A stretch of 64,000 nt of DNA, taken from positions 1,142,371 through 1,206,370 of the forward strand of contig VZSR01001685.1 in NCBI GenBank assembly GCA_013398615.1, given 5' to 3'. The notes beneath the pieces are model-generated. The model searched no databases, was not told the origin of the DNA, and worked only from the letters and a program-made list of their open reading frames with translations. Source of the stretch: Brachypodius melanocephalos (Eukaryota; Chordata; Aves; Passeriformes; Pycnonotidae). The position numbers were made by a program, and so were the translations under genes. Positions 1-11,185 of the stretch are shown here, one piece after another (positions within the stretch are counted from its first letter, which is position 1; each line of letters begins with the position of its first letter).

Positions 1-1248
1 CAAAGCAAGACCTATGATAAATCATTCTGTATATGTCACCCTTTTCCTTTTACCAAATAGGGCAACAGATGTTGGATCTGAAACAACCTAATGACATTGA
101 AAATATTCCTGGTTTCGAACTGGTGTTATAAAAGGCCAGTTCTCTGAGCAATGAAATAGAACAAAAACAGTCCAATTTAACTTCTTCTTCTTTCCAAGTT
201 TCCCCACACCCTGCCTCAAAAAAATATATTACAGATAGACCAGACTAAGCAAATGATGGATCTGGTAATTTTAGCACAAGTTTTTTACATAGAGTCTGAA
301 TGTAAAGTTTAAAACTGGATGGTCATACAGGATATGCTCCTGCTAGCACTTTATCCTATCCTTTCAATCCTTTAGCTTCAATTTCAAACAATTACTCTTC
401 ATCTTACAAAAGCCCTTTCAATATTGTCTTTCCTTTCATTTTTCTTTGCAGCAAGTATATTTCCTTCTTAGCACTTTCCCCTTGGCTCCTACTAAAAAGT
501 TCCCAAAAATATTCTATCTAATCTCCAATCTGCTTGGAATGGCATGAAACTTGTAAGCTCTACCCCTCTCTCTCTATTACAAAGTATTCTTTGAAGAATT
601 ATTGGGAATTAAAGAGCATTTTTTCTTTTTAAAAATCAATTAAAATATCTATTCTTTTGGGATCAAATTCATCATTTGAGAATGCTGTTTGCAAGAAATT
701 TGGCTGATAGAACAGGCTGAATCCCAGACAAATCTTTTCACATTTTCTCCTATATGAATCAGTGATAATTGAATCCAAGTGTGGAGTTGTGTGCAAAGAT
801 GGTAATAGGAATAATCAATCTACAGTCTCACCATGAAGGCAACCTGGCATCATCCATGGCTGCTGCATGATTGATCATGCAAATTGTATGATATACTCTT
901 TACTATCATTCTCTTGAGACTTCCCCAATGTGGAAAAACTACACAAAATTTTGCCAGTGGGCTTAGAATCACAGATTTGGGCAAATTGACTAGAAGTGAC
1001 TTCAGTATTGACCAGTGCTTCATGAATTTCTCCCTTCGATTAGTTCTTGGAAAGGAACCGGGGGAGAAAAAAAAAAAAAAAAGGTTGGTGTAGTGTACAA
1101 AGTAATTAAAATGCAATCACTATTCATTAAATAAATGAAACTTGCACTTGAGAAAGAGACAGTGCCACAGACAGGGTGCTTACCTAATGTGTCAAATCCT
1201 GTGAGCTTAGTTCTGCATTATAGTTGCACTTTGGTAATTCTGAAGTAG
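1..1248. other. AT-rich non-coding stretch, no gene recognised
   Basis: I see no supportable gene, RNA or transposon here. Short open frames on both strands are interrupted, low-complexity and without recognisable domains. The only notable element is a run of 17 A at about 1067-1083 after a GGGG stretch. Confidence 0.6.
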
Positions 1249-1284
1249 CCCCATTGAGTTTCTGAGTTTATTCTGAGTTTCCTA
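1249..1284 (+). repeat. Direct repeat copy 1, about 36-40 bp
   Basis: The core 'cccattgagtttctgag' followed by 'tttattctga' recurs at 2967-2996 in the same orientation. The 27-28 bp core is identical, and a few flanking bases also match with scattered mismatches. The two copies are about 1.7 kb apart and bracket the retroviral fragment at 1690-2960. The repeat is far longer than the 4-6 bp target duplication made by retroviral integrase, so it is not a normal target-site duplication. It could be a dispersed repeat or the footprint of a local duplication. Confidence 0.75.
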
Positions 1285-1689
1285 TAATGTGTGCGAGGAG
1301 CAGATTTGTGTGTCCTGGTGTCCTGATGTAGTAGCACTCAATTTTACATTTCTTAGAGATGGCCAGAAAAATGGCTTCTTTGCCACCCCTTCATATACAC
1401 ATAACTCTTTTCTAATATGCATCATCTGTTTTCCTCATATTATCCTGCCTCAAGTTCACCTAAAAAGGGAAGCATTCCTCAAAGAACAAATGGAATAGTC
1501 TTTTAATCAATTACAACACAAGATTGATTTTCTTCATAATGCTTATTGCAAATTTTAATCTTTCTTCTCCTAAGAATATAAGCCAGAAGGGAATTAAAAA
1601 TGTCTTTAGAGAAGAATCAGAATGCTACAAGAGAATTTGCCTCTTCTGCAGCTGCTGCAGATAGCTAATTCCCTCTCTCAAAAAGAAAC
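1285..1689. other. Non-coding stretch between direct repeat and ERV fragment
   Basis: No gene or known repeat is visible. Composition is AT-rich up to about 1670, then becomes more GC-rich where the retrovirus-derived sequence appears to begin. A left-hand LTR would be expected somewhere here if the provirus were complete, but I could not align this stretch to the LTR at 2441-2960. Confidence 0.4.
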
Positions 1690-2105
1690 ATGGCATGGGA
1701 TGTTAAGGGGATGATTCTTCTTACAGACATTGAGGCCAGGGATACCTCCTGGTCACTGTAGCCCACTTGGGGTTCTCTGTCCCAAGATAATGGAGGTGTT
1801 TTCTTGTCATTTGTGGGTTCAGACAGCAGCAAAGCTGAGCATGCAACCCAGGCACAGACACCCACAGGACACAGACACAGACAGCTTCTCAGACTGCCAA
1901 AGGCAAGGTGTTGCCTTTAGCAGCACCCGCATAAACATGACCAGGTCTCATGAAACACAGACAGATGGACATGTACAGACATAGAGACAGTCAAGCTCCC
2001 TCCCTCTTCTCCATATGTTCGGGACTGAAGGTCAAGCTCCCAAGGAAGCATACATTTGCAGAGTCTCCTTGTACTGGGCGGGGTTTCTTTGTCTCCTGGT
2101 CTCTT

Positions 2106-2111
2106 ACTCAC
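2106..2111 (-). promoter_or_regulatory. Splice-donor-like site in the ERV leader
   Basis: The minus strand reads CTG|GTGAGTAAG, a near-consensus 5' splice site, about 310 bases downstream of the primer-binding-like sequence. This is where simple and complex retroviruses usually place the leader donor used for spliced env mRNA. Activity is not shown by sequence. Confidence 0.35.
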
Positions 2112-2143
2112 CAGTTGGTCCAGCATGAGGTTTGCTGGTGAAT

Positions 2144-2190
2144 TACACACACACACACCCCCACACACCCCCACACACACCCACACACAC
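2144..2190. repeat. Interrupted CA microsatellite
   Basis: About 47 bases of (CA)n interrupted by CCCC blocks on the plus strand, lying inside the ERV leader region. It accounts for the Val-Cys-rich stretch in the overlapping minus reading frame. Confidence 0.9.
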
Positions 2191-2422
2191 TCTGCCAGGT
2201 GCACCAGGTTTGAGGAAGATGCAAAGACTCTGGTAACCTCTAGCAACCACCACCAAGTACACACACTGTGACCCACAGTTCTGCTCCAGCTGCTGTCACT
2301 GAGCCTCCCCCTCACCTTGTTCACCCCAATTTGCCCAGTAGTTACACCAGTCCCACTCCAGTGGCTGAGGCTGAGACCTCCAGTAACTTCAGGAGCTGAT
2401 GCCACAGGGCACCTTGGTCAGA

Positions 2423-2440
2423 CTCCCGTTCCTGGCACCA
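2423..2440 (-). promoter_or_regulatory. Retroviral primer-binding-site-like sequence
   Basis: The minus strand reads TGGTGCCAGGAACGGGAG directly after the LTR. TGG is the universal start of a PBS, being the complement of the tRNA CCA end. The first seven bases fit a site for tRNA-Phe, or another tRNA whose 3' end is GGCACCA. The remaining bases diverge, so the primer tRNA cannot be assigned firmly. Confidence 0.5.
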
Positions 2441-2960
2441 AATCCACTCACATAGGACTAACCAGTATCTGGCAATCAGCCCTCACAGCCCTTAATACAG
2501 GAAATAGAGAGTGAGATTACACAGAACTTTTAAAGAAATTATTTAATGAGAAAATAGGACAGATTGTGGTGATTTGACACCAGGCTTAGTCAGAGAAGTG
2601 TACTGACCAGCCCCAGTTTAGACATACCAAGCCACTTTTATATGCCTTTCTGCTAAATTTCCTCTTTGTTCCACCCATCCCTTCCCCTTAAGTGATCTTT
2701 CAGAAGTTTTACATTCTCCCACAAGCTGCTCTTGGATATCTCAAATTCTCCTGTTTCTCCCTTCATATCAGTACAAGTTTCGGGTTATTCCTCTTCAATG
2801 CTGTGCCGGAAGTTTCTTGGTGCACCAAAAATTCCCCACTTACCTATTCTTCCTTTTGATCCCCTTTTGCATTGAAAAGTTTCCTGACTGCATGCCTTAA
2901 CAACACAGATTCCCTCAACCTACACATATTCTTACCAAGTGGAGTGAGCTGAGTCAAGAA
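2441..2960 (-). repeat. Retroviral LTR (5' LTR of minus-strand ERV fragment)
   Basis: On the minus strand a TATA box (CATATAAAA, 2636-2644) is followed about 90 bases later by an ATTAAA poly(A) signal (2542-2547). About 100 bases of U5-like sequence then precede the primer-binding-like site. These spacings match U3-R-U5 organisation. The U5 end does not show a clean CA dinucleotide before TTTGGTGCC, consistent with decay. The U3 start on the right is uncertain; candidate TG starts lie between about 2890 and 2960. Confidence 0.55.
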
Positions 2961-2966
2961 TGTAGA

Positions 2967-3000
2967 CCCATTGAGTTTCTGAGTTTATTCTGATTTTCCC
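2967..3000 (+). repeat. Direct repeat copy 2
   Basis: This is the second copy of the repeat at 1249-1284 in the same orientation, starting a few bases beyond the estimated U3 end of the ERV LTR. The upstream flanks also share a 'gtgagct' motif, suggesting a slightly longer ancestral repeat with an indel of about 25 bases between copies. Confidence 0.75.
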
Positions 3001-3035
3001 ATGGATAGCCCATGAAATTCCAAGCTCCAGACGGT

Positions 3036-3077
3036 TATTCTAAAAGAAAGAATATCTATTCTAAAAGAAAGAATTAT
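3036..3077 (+). repeat. Two-copy tandem duplication, period 21
   Basis: The unit 'tattctaaaagaaagaat' plus three bases is present twice in succession with near-perfect identity. It looks like a simple replication-slippage duplication. Confidence 0.85.
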
Positions 3078-6000
3078 ATATCAAGAAAGCAAGATATTGA
3101 GAATACCAAATATTCCATTTCTTAATCCCAGCTGCCGTGAAAAGTAAGCAAAATATTTATTATGTTGATGAAGTAACAAGTATTTTTATGACACAAGAAA
3201 CTTCTGAAGAATTCTTCAAGTACAGTTTCATTATCAGACAAAACCTCCCTGCTAAGCATAAGGACACTGTACGATGCTGAAATAAAACCATTATTCTGAC
3301 ATATTTGATACAGTCCTAAGTTTATGTGGTGATGTTCTTGTTTTTGAGGTGGATAAATGCCCCGTGGAATGCAGTAACGCAGATTTGATAAGTACATGTA
3401 AATAGTTATAGCAGAAACAAGTGGGCTCTTCCCTACAGGGGATTTTTTTTTGTCTATACCTTATGAGGTAAAGAAATATTAAATCTCTCTTTATGAATAA
3501 TTTTCTGAAAACAGCTTCATACTTAAAGAACAACCGAAGCAGTGCAAATTTTAACTTAAGTGCCATAGCAAACATAATTTATATCAGAGACTAAAATTCT
3601 CTTTAAAAAAATCTTATTTGAATACATGCTTGTGCTACTTTTTATTTCACATGTATAGATAAGGGACAGCACAGGGAAAAAAAGGGAAATTAAACAAAAA
3701 CAAAGAAAAATAGAGATAACATTCTTGAACACAAGCAATTTGTTTCTTAAACAGCTGAAAAGGTTCAATTCTGTGTGGAGTCTAAAATCTTGCTTCTAAT
3801 GTAAATGGAAGCCAGAAATAAATGTGGTTAGGATTTCCTAATGTTTGCTCTTCAATTTTGATTTCATTATATACTGGCAGTTATTTTTAAGAAGTGTTTC
3901 TAAATTTCAGAAAAAGTCCATGTTTGCCCATAATCAACCTCCCAATGTATCTTCATTTAAATGTGTGCACTCAGTTTATCAGATATTTGTGTGCATCTCA
4001 GGCCTGTATTTACAGTTAATAATATTTTTTTTTTAGTGAAAAGGAGGTTCAGATGCACTTAGAACTTCTCAGAAACAGCTTTAAGACAGGACAAGTACAA
4101 CATCCTCGGGCAGTGTGGTGTTTAACAAATGTAATAAAAATGCATGCTCTGATTAATCTGTCCACTGTAAGTTGTTTCCATTATGATCCCTTGACTTCTA
4201 CAACTTCCTCAGGCTCGATTAGGCTCAGACCAACCCACTGAAGCAGGCAGCTACCATGTTCACAGGTCATCAGTCCAGAGGCAGCCCGGAAGATACTGCA
4301 AAGAGGATCCTGCGTTTAGAACAGGAGAGATGCAGGACAGACTCGGCATGCTGTGCCCCTGGAACGGCAGAAAATAAACATGGAGAGCATTTGTAGAGCA
4401 GAGAAAAGGCTGATATCATGATGACCTGGGAATGATGATCCTGTCATCCAAAGTGAAACAAAACACACAAGCAAGGAGGAAATTTCAGTACAAGCTTGGT
4501 AACCCTGAAGGAGGGCATTTGGCCTTCCATCTCAAGTGCTATTGTCTGAATACTCTGAGACAACATCTTGGAGAGCAAAAGAACATCTCTATTGTGGGTG
4601 GCCAGAGTTATAGGAAAAAGTTAAGTGAATTGAGTGGAAAATGAGAGAGAAACTTGCTTCAGAGGTCTACACGAATGTCCTTATAATGAAGCAAAGGAAG
4701 TAATATATGGAGACAAGAAAACAGGTGTGGATAAATGATCCAAAATTTTATTTCTCTAAAATCTAATCAAAACCATTTCATATTTATCTAACAATAAAGA
4801 TTTTTCGTACTGGTATATTTTGTGTCAGACGGAACTGAATTGCCAGGCTGCCCTGAAGTTATTTTCAGACAAACCAACACTAGCAGGAACAGTGGCACTG
4901 ATAACTTCACAAAGTAGTTTTGACTTGTTTTCTAGCCCAGCTTGGCAGGTTTAAATGTGAAAGCAGTCATTCATGAGTTAGTATTTTGAGGGTATGTCTC
5001 TCTGATGCAGTCAGTGATGAGCAAAACTAATAACCAGGGCATGTACAGTCATGAGAGGTAACAAACATCAGCTTGGGAAAAGTGCCATGTTAACATTTGT
5101 CCACTGATGCAGCACTGGAGTTGGGCTTTTTCCAGCAATTTTTACTGAACTCTGCCATAGACATGCAACGACCCATCTGTACCATAAAAATTTGGTGTAA
5201 TTTTGTGATTTTTTGATATTTTGTTGCTGTTGTTTGGTGCTTATCCTCCATTTCCCAATATTGGAGTCAGATTATTTCTTGACAGTCAGTTTTCACTTCT
5301 TGAAACAACAATCAATGAACCTTTTGTTAGCTCAAGAGGTTATGCTGTTAGGTAAAAAGAAGGTAAACCTTTTGTTTAAAAACAAATCTAATAATTTTAG
5401 ATTAATTTAATAATTTTCAAGAAGGTGTTTTTTACTTAAATGCATATCTAGATTTAGCAGTATTGTTCCTATCCAGGTTATCAGACTGTGTTTCAAAGTT
5501 TAATTCATATGTTAATATCCAGTAATTTGTTGATGTTGTTATTGTTGCTGAAATGGGCTTAGTTTTTTTTCTAAATCCTGGTGTTGTATTATTATTTATT
5601 CAGTTAAATCTGTAGCAAAAACTGAAGAGCTAGTATTGACAAAGTTTGTAATGAACCTAATGTTATTGAAGGTCAGTCTAGTCATTCTGATCATGAAGTT
5701 CAGAATTATGCCCTCAGAGAACCCCTAGAGAATATGGATAGTTAAGGAAAAAGTCACAAAGGATTAATCAGAGAAGCAAAAGTAAAAACCTGAAGTTAAG
5801 GAAGCATGGAAAGGCTAAGCCTGGAGACAAATGAAAAAGGAATGGGAGGAGGCAAGTCTGCAGTGAAAAGAAAAACAAAATCATAACCAGAAAATAATGA
5901 TGTAGAGAATGGCATATTGAGCATGTTGCTGGCATGCTGCACAAACTGCAGTGCGACTCTTTCAGAAGAATCCCTCGTACTGTCTTGAAGCTTATGGTGA

Positions 6001-6663
6001 AACCTTTTAGGGTTTCTCAGGTATGAGAGCACCACTTGAGTATTCACAGGTAAAGATGGCTCCAACTTGCACTTCACTCAAGAAATCAGCCTTCAAAGAA
6101 TTTATTGTACCATCTACAAACTAACAGCATACAGAAATGAAAATTATCTGAATTTTTCTTCTTTGTGAACTAGAGATATTAAAAACAGGAATGAAAGAGA
6201 AATCAGTACTTCAATAGTAAGTTACCAGAAAAAAATGCAAGGATTTTGAGTGGGTTTTTACACTATTTAATTTTCCTTGATATTACTTAAACTTTTTCTA
6301 TTAACTTTCATCTTTGTCCTAATTTAACAATTCTAATCTTCCTTTAAACTCCAAATTCTCTGGAGTTGTGACTACTACCATTGGATACTAACATTTGTAG
6401 CAGTGATATTAGTGATAGTAATAGTAATAACAGTATCAAAATATTTTTACAAGAGATTCAAATCCAGAACCAATTTTAACATCTTTTGCCTTTAGATATT
6501 TGAAAATACCAAATTTAACAAAGTGAAGATAATTAGCAGTCATTTCAAGAACGGATACCACTGTGTTCTCTTTCTTCAGCAGCTAGCACTGATTGTTTTT
6601 CCAGTTTGTCATAATGAAATACAAAACATACAGTTTAATAAAACTGCCAAACCTAAGCATTAG

Positions 6664-6695
6664 GAAAAAAAAAAAAAAGAAAAAAAGAAAAAAGA
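6664..6695 (+). repeat. A-rich tract
   Basis: A run of A interrupted by single G, about 32 bases. No retrotransposed body or target-site duplication was recognised next to it, so it is treated as simple repeat. Confidence 0.85.
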
Positions 6696-6810
6696 TCCCT
6701 AAAACTGACTTAAAATTATGGGATGCCTGGATCTATTTTTTTAATTTCTCTTTTTTTTTTCTGTTTCTTATCAAGCATTGTCACATCCACATGACACAGA
6801 GAGATTGTGA

Positions 6811-6829
6811 TTTTTTTTTTTTTTTTTTC
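6811..6829 (+). repeat. Poly(T) tract
   Basis: About 19 consecutive T on the plus strand, with no SINE or processed-gene body visible on either side. Confidence 0.85.
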
Positions 6830-9076
6830 TTACTGGAGAGAGATGGAGTTGTCATCACAAAGTTCATGTGGAGGTGAGGTTACAGAAAAACATAAAAATT
6901 ACTGAGAAAATTGTGATGTTGAACTAGTGAATCTGTTGGACAGTTTAGAAGCATTTAGGATGCTGTAGCTATAATCTGAAATTATTTGTCTGTGGGAGTC
7001 CCACAAGGGAAGGACTCAGAGATGCCACCGTGCTCTCACCTCACCCAGGAACCTGGTGCTGGCTGCAGCCTCTGCACACACCAGGTGCCCTTCAAAGGCT
7101 GGTGGCCAAACCACAGCAACCTCCTGCCCTGTTGTCACAGCCATGGGACTGAGTATTGCTCCCACATCAAAGCATTTTGTTTCTTTGGCATTTAGCACCA
7201 ACTGAACCACGTTAGCCTGGACAGAGGAAACCAGTGCAACACAGCCTGTTCTTGCCAGATAAACAGAGGCCTTTTCTCAAACTGCTCCAAGTCCTGAAAC
7301 AGACTCATACCAACTGCTTCCCAACAGAATGCTTTCTGATTGATGGCAGCTCCTCTGCTGAACTGTTAGAGTCAGAGTTTCTGCCCTTTTTTCCACCTTC
7401 CTTTTCCTGACCATCTGTCCACCCATGCCTTACCCAAATACCACCCATATACCAAGCACAGCTGTGATACTCTCCTGCTGTATCTTGTCTGACCTTTGTG
7501 GTGTATCTCCTCTAATTCCAGAGCTGCTTCAGTTCTGTTCTTTCTATTCATTCACTAATTTCCCAGAAAGGTGATACATGTGATATTTTCCAGGGTTTTT
7601 TTTTACCTCATTGAATCCATTCTATGTCAAAACATAAACATGCATAATGTTGTCAAAACACTCAGTACAGGTGAGACATGCCAGATCTAAATGTAGCTGC
7701 TTGCAATACTCAGAAAAAAAAATTCTGAGTGATCCTTGGGGTAAATGTGTGTTCCTCTGTGCCATTCTGCCTGGTAGATGCAGGAGGAGCCAATGCTCCC
7801 TATCACAGTGTCTCATATATAATCCCTTGACAGTAACAAGCTGTAAACCCAAAAAAGCCAAATTTCCTTCCTTACCGGTAATATGCACCGAGTCTCATGG
7901 CTTTTACTCTTCCATTTAATTTGTTTCTTATGAAGTAGTGTTCAGGTGTATTTGTATTCTTTAGGGGAAGATAGGTTTGGAAGCTGGGCTCATCAGCAGG
8001 ACTAAAGAAGTGATTTACATGCACAGTCCTAGGAAGCCTGGAAGGCAGGTACATGAAATCAGTGATGCATGGGAACCAGAGATCCTGGGTATGTCATTCC
8101 AAAGCCAGGCTGACAAGAAGATTCAAAAGATGAACTTTCAATGGATAGACAGTCACATCGATGTACATCACTGCATTGATATCTCTTAATTTGATAAAGG
8201 TAAATCCCAGGAGGTCTCACATGATTGGAAACCCATGCTGACATTGCCTAAGTAAAAATGTCTTCTAATGCCTTCAATTGCACATTTAGGCACTGGACCT
8301 AAAAAGTCTCTGTCATTGTAATGGTTGCTCCACAGGTGGAAAAGAATAATAATGAGAAATATATTAAGAGGGCACGATATTGTCTGAAAGAAATAAAGCA
8401 GAAAACTTGCACTTGAGCAATTGAATAATATAATTTTGAAAGGTTTGAATGTAGGACTTGTAAAAGGACTTGGAGCTGAAAATCTTTTTTATATCTGCTG
8501 TCATTTGGCTCAATTAATAGCTAGGATGGAAACTGGGGGCTCAAGGGACCGCCATGAAAATGTGGATAAAATGTCTTATTGATCTGGCAATGCTTCTCAT
8601 GAAGAAGAGTTTAACACATTGATATAGCCATATAGGAAAGGACATTGGGTTTTTAAACCTGCATTGCACCTGACAGGATAGCAATTTAAGAAACAGATAG
8701 CAGCAATGATTAATATCTCTTTAAGCTACTTTTCAATATGTATCCTCTGCATGAAATCATGTGAATGAAATAGACTTTTATGAACTGTATAAAACCACGT
8801 GAAACTGTGTAACTGTGATCACGTGCTCAATAGATGGCAATTCCCATCTCAAGTACTCTCTCCTATTTCTCGTTTTAATTATTTTTCAAGAACAGAGAAG
8901 ATGCAGAGGAATCAGTGAAGCTGGCATTTATACTTATGCTCACACACTTTTCTTTCTAAAAGAGAGACTAGACCAACAGAGACCTGAAAATCATATCTAA
9001 GTCAAGGGAGAATAAAATACTCCTTTCTCATTATTTCTTCTGAAGAGAATTTCTTCTGAAGCAATGATGAGGCTGA

Positions 9077-9165
9077 TAGAATTAATTCTTTCAAGCTGGA
9101 GAACAGCAGATTTCCTATCAGTACTTACATCCTGCTTAATTTTACTTTAACTACTTAATCTGGAG
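9077..9165 (+). repeat. Dispersed repeat pair, copy 1 (about 89 bp)
   Basis: This segment matches 11097-11185 in the same orientation with roughly 90% identity and no gaps by eye. Shared blocks include 'gaacagcagatttccta' and 'ttttactttaacta'. The similarity fades quickly on both sides, although short motifs further downstream recur in the same order. I cannot assign a repeat family. Confidence 0.85.
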
Positions 9166-11096
9166 TGGTGAGGTTTACTTCCAAAATGGTATAAAAGATT
9201 AAATATCAAAGTTGTTTTTCTCTGATGAAAGTCAAGCAGAATTCAGTAGCAAATTGATTCCTGCCCAGAGAGAAGACGATGTCAGGGCAGGAAAATCTAC
9301 AGCAAGCTGACATAAGGTTTCTGCCCTTTATAGAGGAATGCTGCTCACCTCCCATGATGCACATTTACCTGTACCTAAAGGCACAGACTGTTCTTCCTGA
9401 ATATGTATTTGCTTTCATTTGCAATTGGATATAAAAATCACACTGAATCACAAAGATCAAATGCTCTTTTCACTGTGTCCTATGACTGCATATTTGAACT
9501 ACTGAGCAGGGCTGGGCTGGGATGCCCAAGGTCCAAAACCGCTCCTGCTTTCTCCATGATGGATGGATGGATGGTCTTCATCTGTTTGGGTTTTGGCTGC
9601 AAAGGGACTCCATTAATATTAGGGTGCCTGAGATATACATGCATGGCTTCAAAACATAGAAAAATAAAAAACAACTTCAAAAAATTGCAGTGCAGTAACC
9701 TTTGGTGGCTGTTCTTGACAGATTGAGGAAGAAGGCAATAGGGAGAATCTAAAGAATCTTCCTTGTCCTTTTGCTTCCTGCAGAAGAGCAAAGCCTTAAA
9801 TGCAGTACCTGCTAGTGAAACCTTGAGGCTTCTAGTATCTATAGTGAGAGAATACATTTAATAAAAGCAATTTGGGAGGTAAGGCTCTACTTTCCCAATA
9901 CATGGCAGGGTAGGGATGTGGTGAATGTATCTATTCATACTGAGGTTTGTAGGTTTTTCAACAGAAAATTCTCTGTTCAGAATTGGTTCTTTGAGCTGCC
10001 AATGCACAGCCTGTCCCATAATGTGCATGTTTCTGGTATGTAGGAAGGTGAAGAAGGTTTTCTGTGATTTGTTACTAAACTTAAAATTGTTGTTTAAAAA
10101 CCAGTCTGAAGACACTTCTAAACAAAAGAACACACACCATGCATTTGGAAAATAACTTTGAAGTGCTTCTCTATCCCAGTACTTTCTTATAAACAAAACC
10201 ACTTGCACAAGACAGAATTAGTTTCTAAAAGTTTCAGTGTCATTTTCATTTTATATAAGATGCTTCTCATGGGGACATCTTTAAAACCACTCTATCAATC
10301 TCTGTCAGTTTCTCAGAGCAGTCATTAGTGAAATGTCACCTTCTAAGTTCTTCACACTGGGAGTTTAGACAGCTTCAGCTTTGAAAAAAATAAAAACTTG
10401 AGGATAACATAATTGGTACACTTAGTTAAATTCACTTAAAGGTAGAATCATGACAGAAGAGAGACTAATAAGCATGTTAAATTACTGTAAGTATGGGGAT
10501 GAGGGTGGAATTGCTTTGGTTTCTTTCAACAACTTCAATATTTGACTATTTCATTTTCCCAATGGCCACCTTTAAACTTCTGCTGAATTTTAAGTAAATA
10601 GTCCCACATTATGCAGTGTCTGAGGTCTTTGTTCTCCCTGTAAGGCATAGAGATGTAATTAGCCAGGAGATTCTAGTGTAAAGTTCCTAAGAAAAAGAAC
10701 AGGCCTCAGAATGAAGTATTTTCTAGTGGAAACATCATTAGGAGGCTTTGAGCAAGAAGGTGTCTAGGGGAGGACATCACCAATAGAGAGTCTGTATGTT
10801 CAACAAAAAATACCTAGATATTTCTGAGGCAAAGAGTCTGGAAACCAGAATCAAAAGGATATTCTGATAAATTAGAAACATTTAACTAATTTCCATGCTC
10901 CCTTATAGTCCTTGGATTCTCTAGTCATCCATGTAAAAGATGAAAATTATACCCAGCTAATCTAGCATGGAGTCAGACAGCTAAGCAATCTTTTGACAGG
11001 GTTACTAGGACCTGTAACATCCTGAATCAGCTTTTGAGCATGTGTCTGACAGATTCTCTATCCTACCAAAAGCAGAAATACTGCCTCACCTTTACT
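9166..11096. other. Non-coding stretch between the ~90 bp repeat copies
   Basis: No gene is supported. Several overlapping open frames at 9403-10208 on both strands are antisense to one another and lack domains or coding-like codon use. If the repeat pair were the ends of one old element this would be its interior, but nothing retroviral or transposase-like is visible. Confidence 0.5.
9557..9573 (+). repeat. Short GATG microsatellite
   Basis: Four perfect units of GATG/ATGG. Confidence 0.8.
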
Positions 11097-11185
11097 TAGA
11101 ATGAATTCTTTCAAACTGGGGAACAGCAGATTTCCTAACAGCACTTATATCCTGCTTCATTTTACTTTAACTACCGAATCTTGAG
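11097..11185 (+). repeat. Dispersed repeat pair, copy 2 (about 89 bp)
   Basis: This is the second copy of the 9077-9165 repeat, 2,020 bases downstream in direct orientation. Differences are mostly single transitions, as expected for two independently decaying neutral copies. Confidence 0.85.

Larger units (their letters stand above)
1690..2960 (-). mobile_element. 5' end of a degraded endogenous retrovirus (LTR, PBS-like site, leader)
   Basis: Read on the minus strand, the order is LTR with TATA box, poly(A) signal, a TGGTGCC primer-binding-like sequence, a leader of about 300 bases and a GTGAGT splice-donor-like site. That order is diagnostic of a retroviral 5' end. Beyond the donor the sequence is GC-richer than its surroundings, but no gag, pol or env protein can be recognised. 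An open minus frame at 1917-2405 (162 codons) runs through the leader and a CA microsatellite and has no retroviral domain, so I do not call it a gene. The element is truncated or internally deleted, and no second LTR was found. The right and left limits are estimates. Confidence 0.6.
3078..9076. other. AT-rich non-coding stretch with simple repeats
   Basis: No gene, RNA gene or classifiable transposon is supported. Visible items are an A-rich tract at 6664-6695, a T tract at 6811-6829, and a GC-richer patch at about 6990-7260. That patch contrasts with its surroundings but encodes nothing recognisable: two short overlapping open frames there run in opposite directions. Confidence 0.55.

Noticed and set aside
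1917..2405. 162-codon minus-strand open frame
   Set aside because: It runs through the ERV leader and a CA microsatellite, giving a Val-Cys-rich repeat, and shows no gag or other domain.
1249..3000. The ~40 bp direct repeats as the two LTRs or as a target-site duplication
   Set aside because: They are too short for LTRs, too long for an integrase duplication, and sequence left of copy 1 does not align with the LTR.
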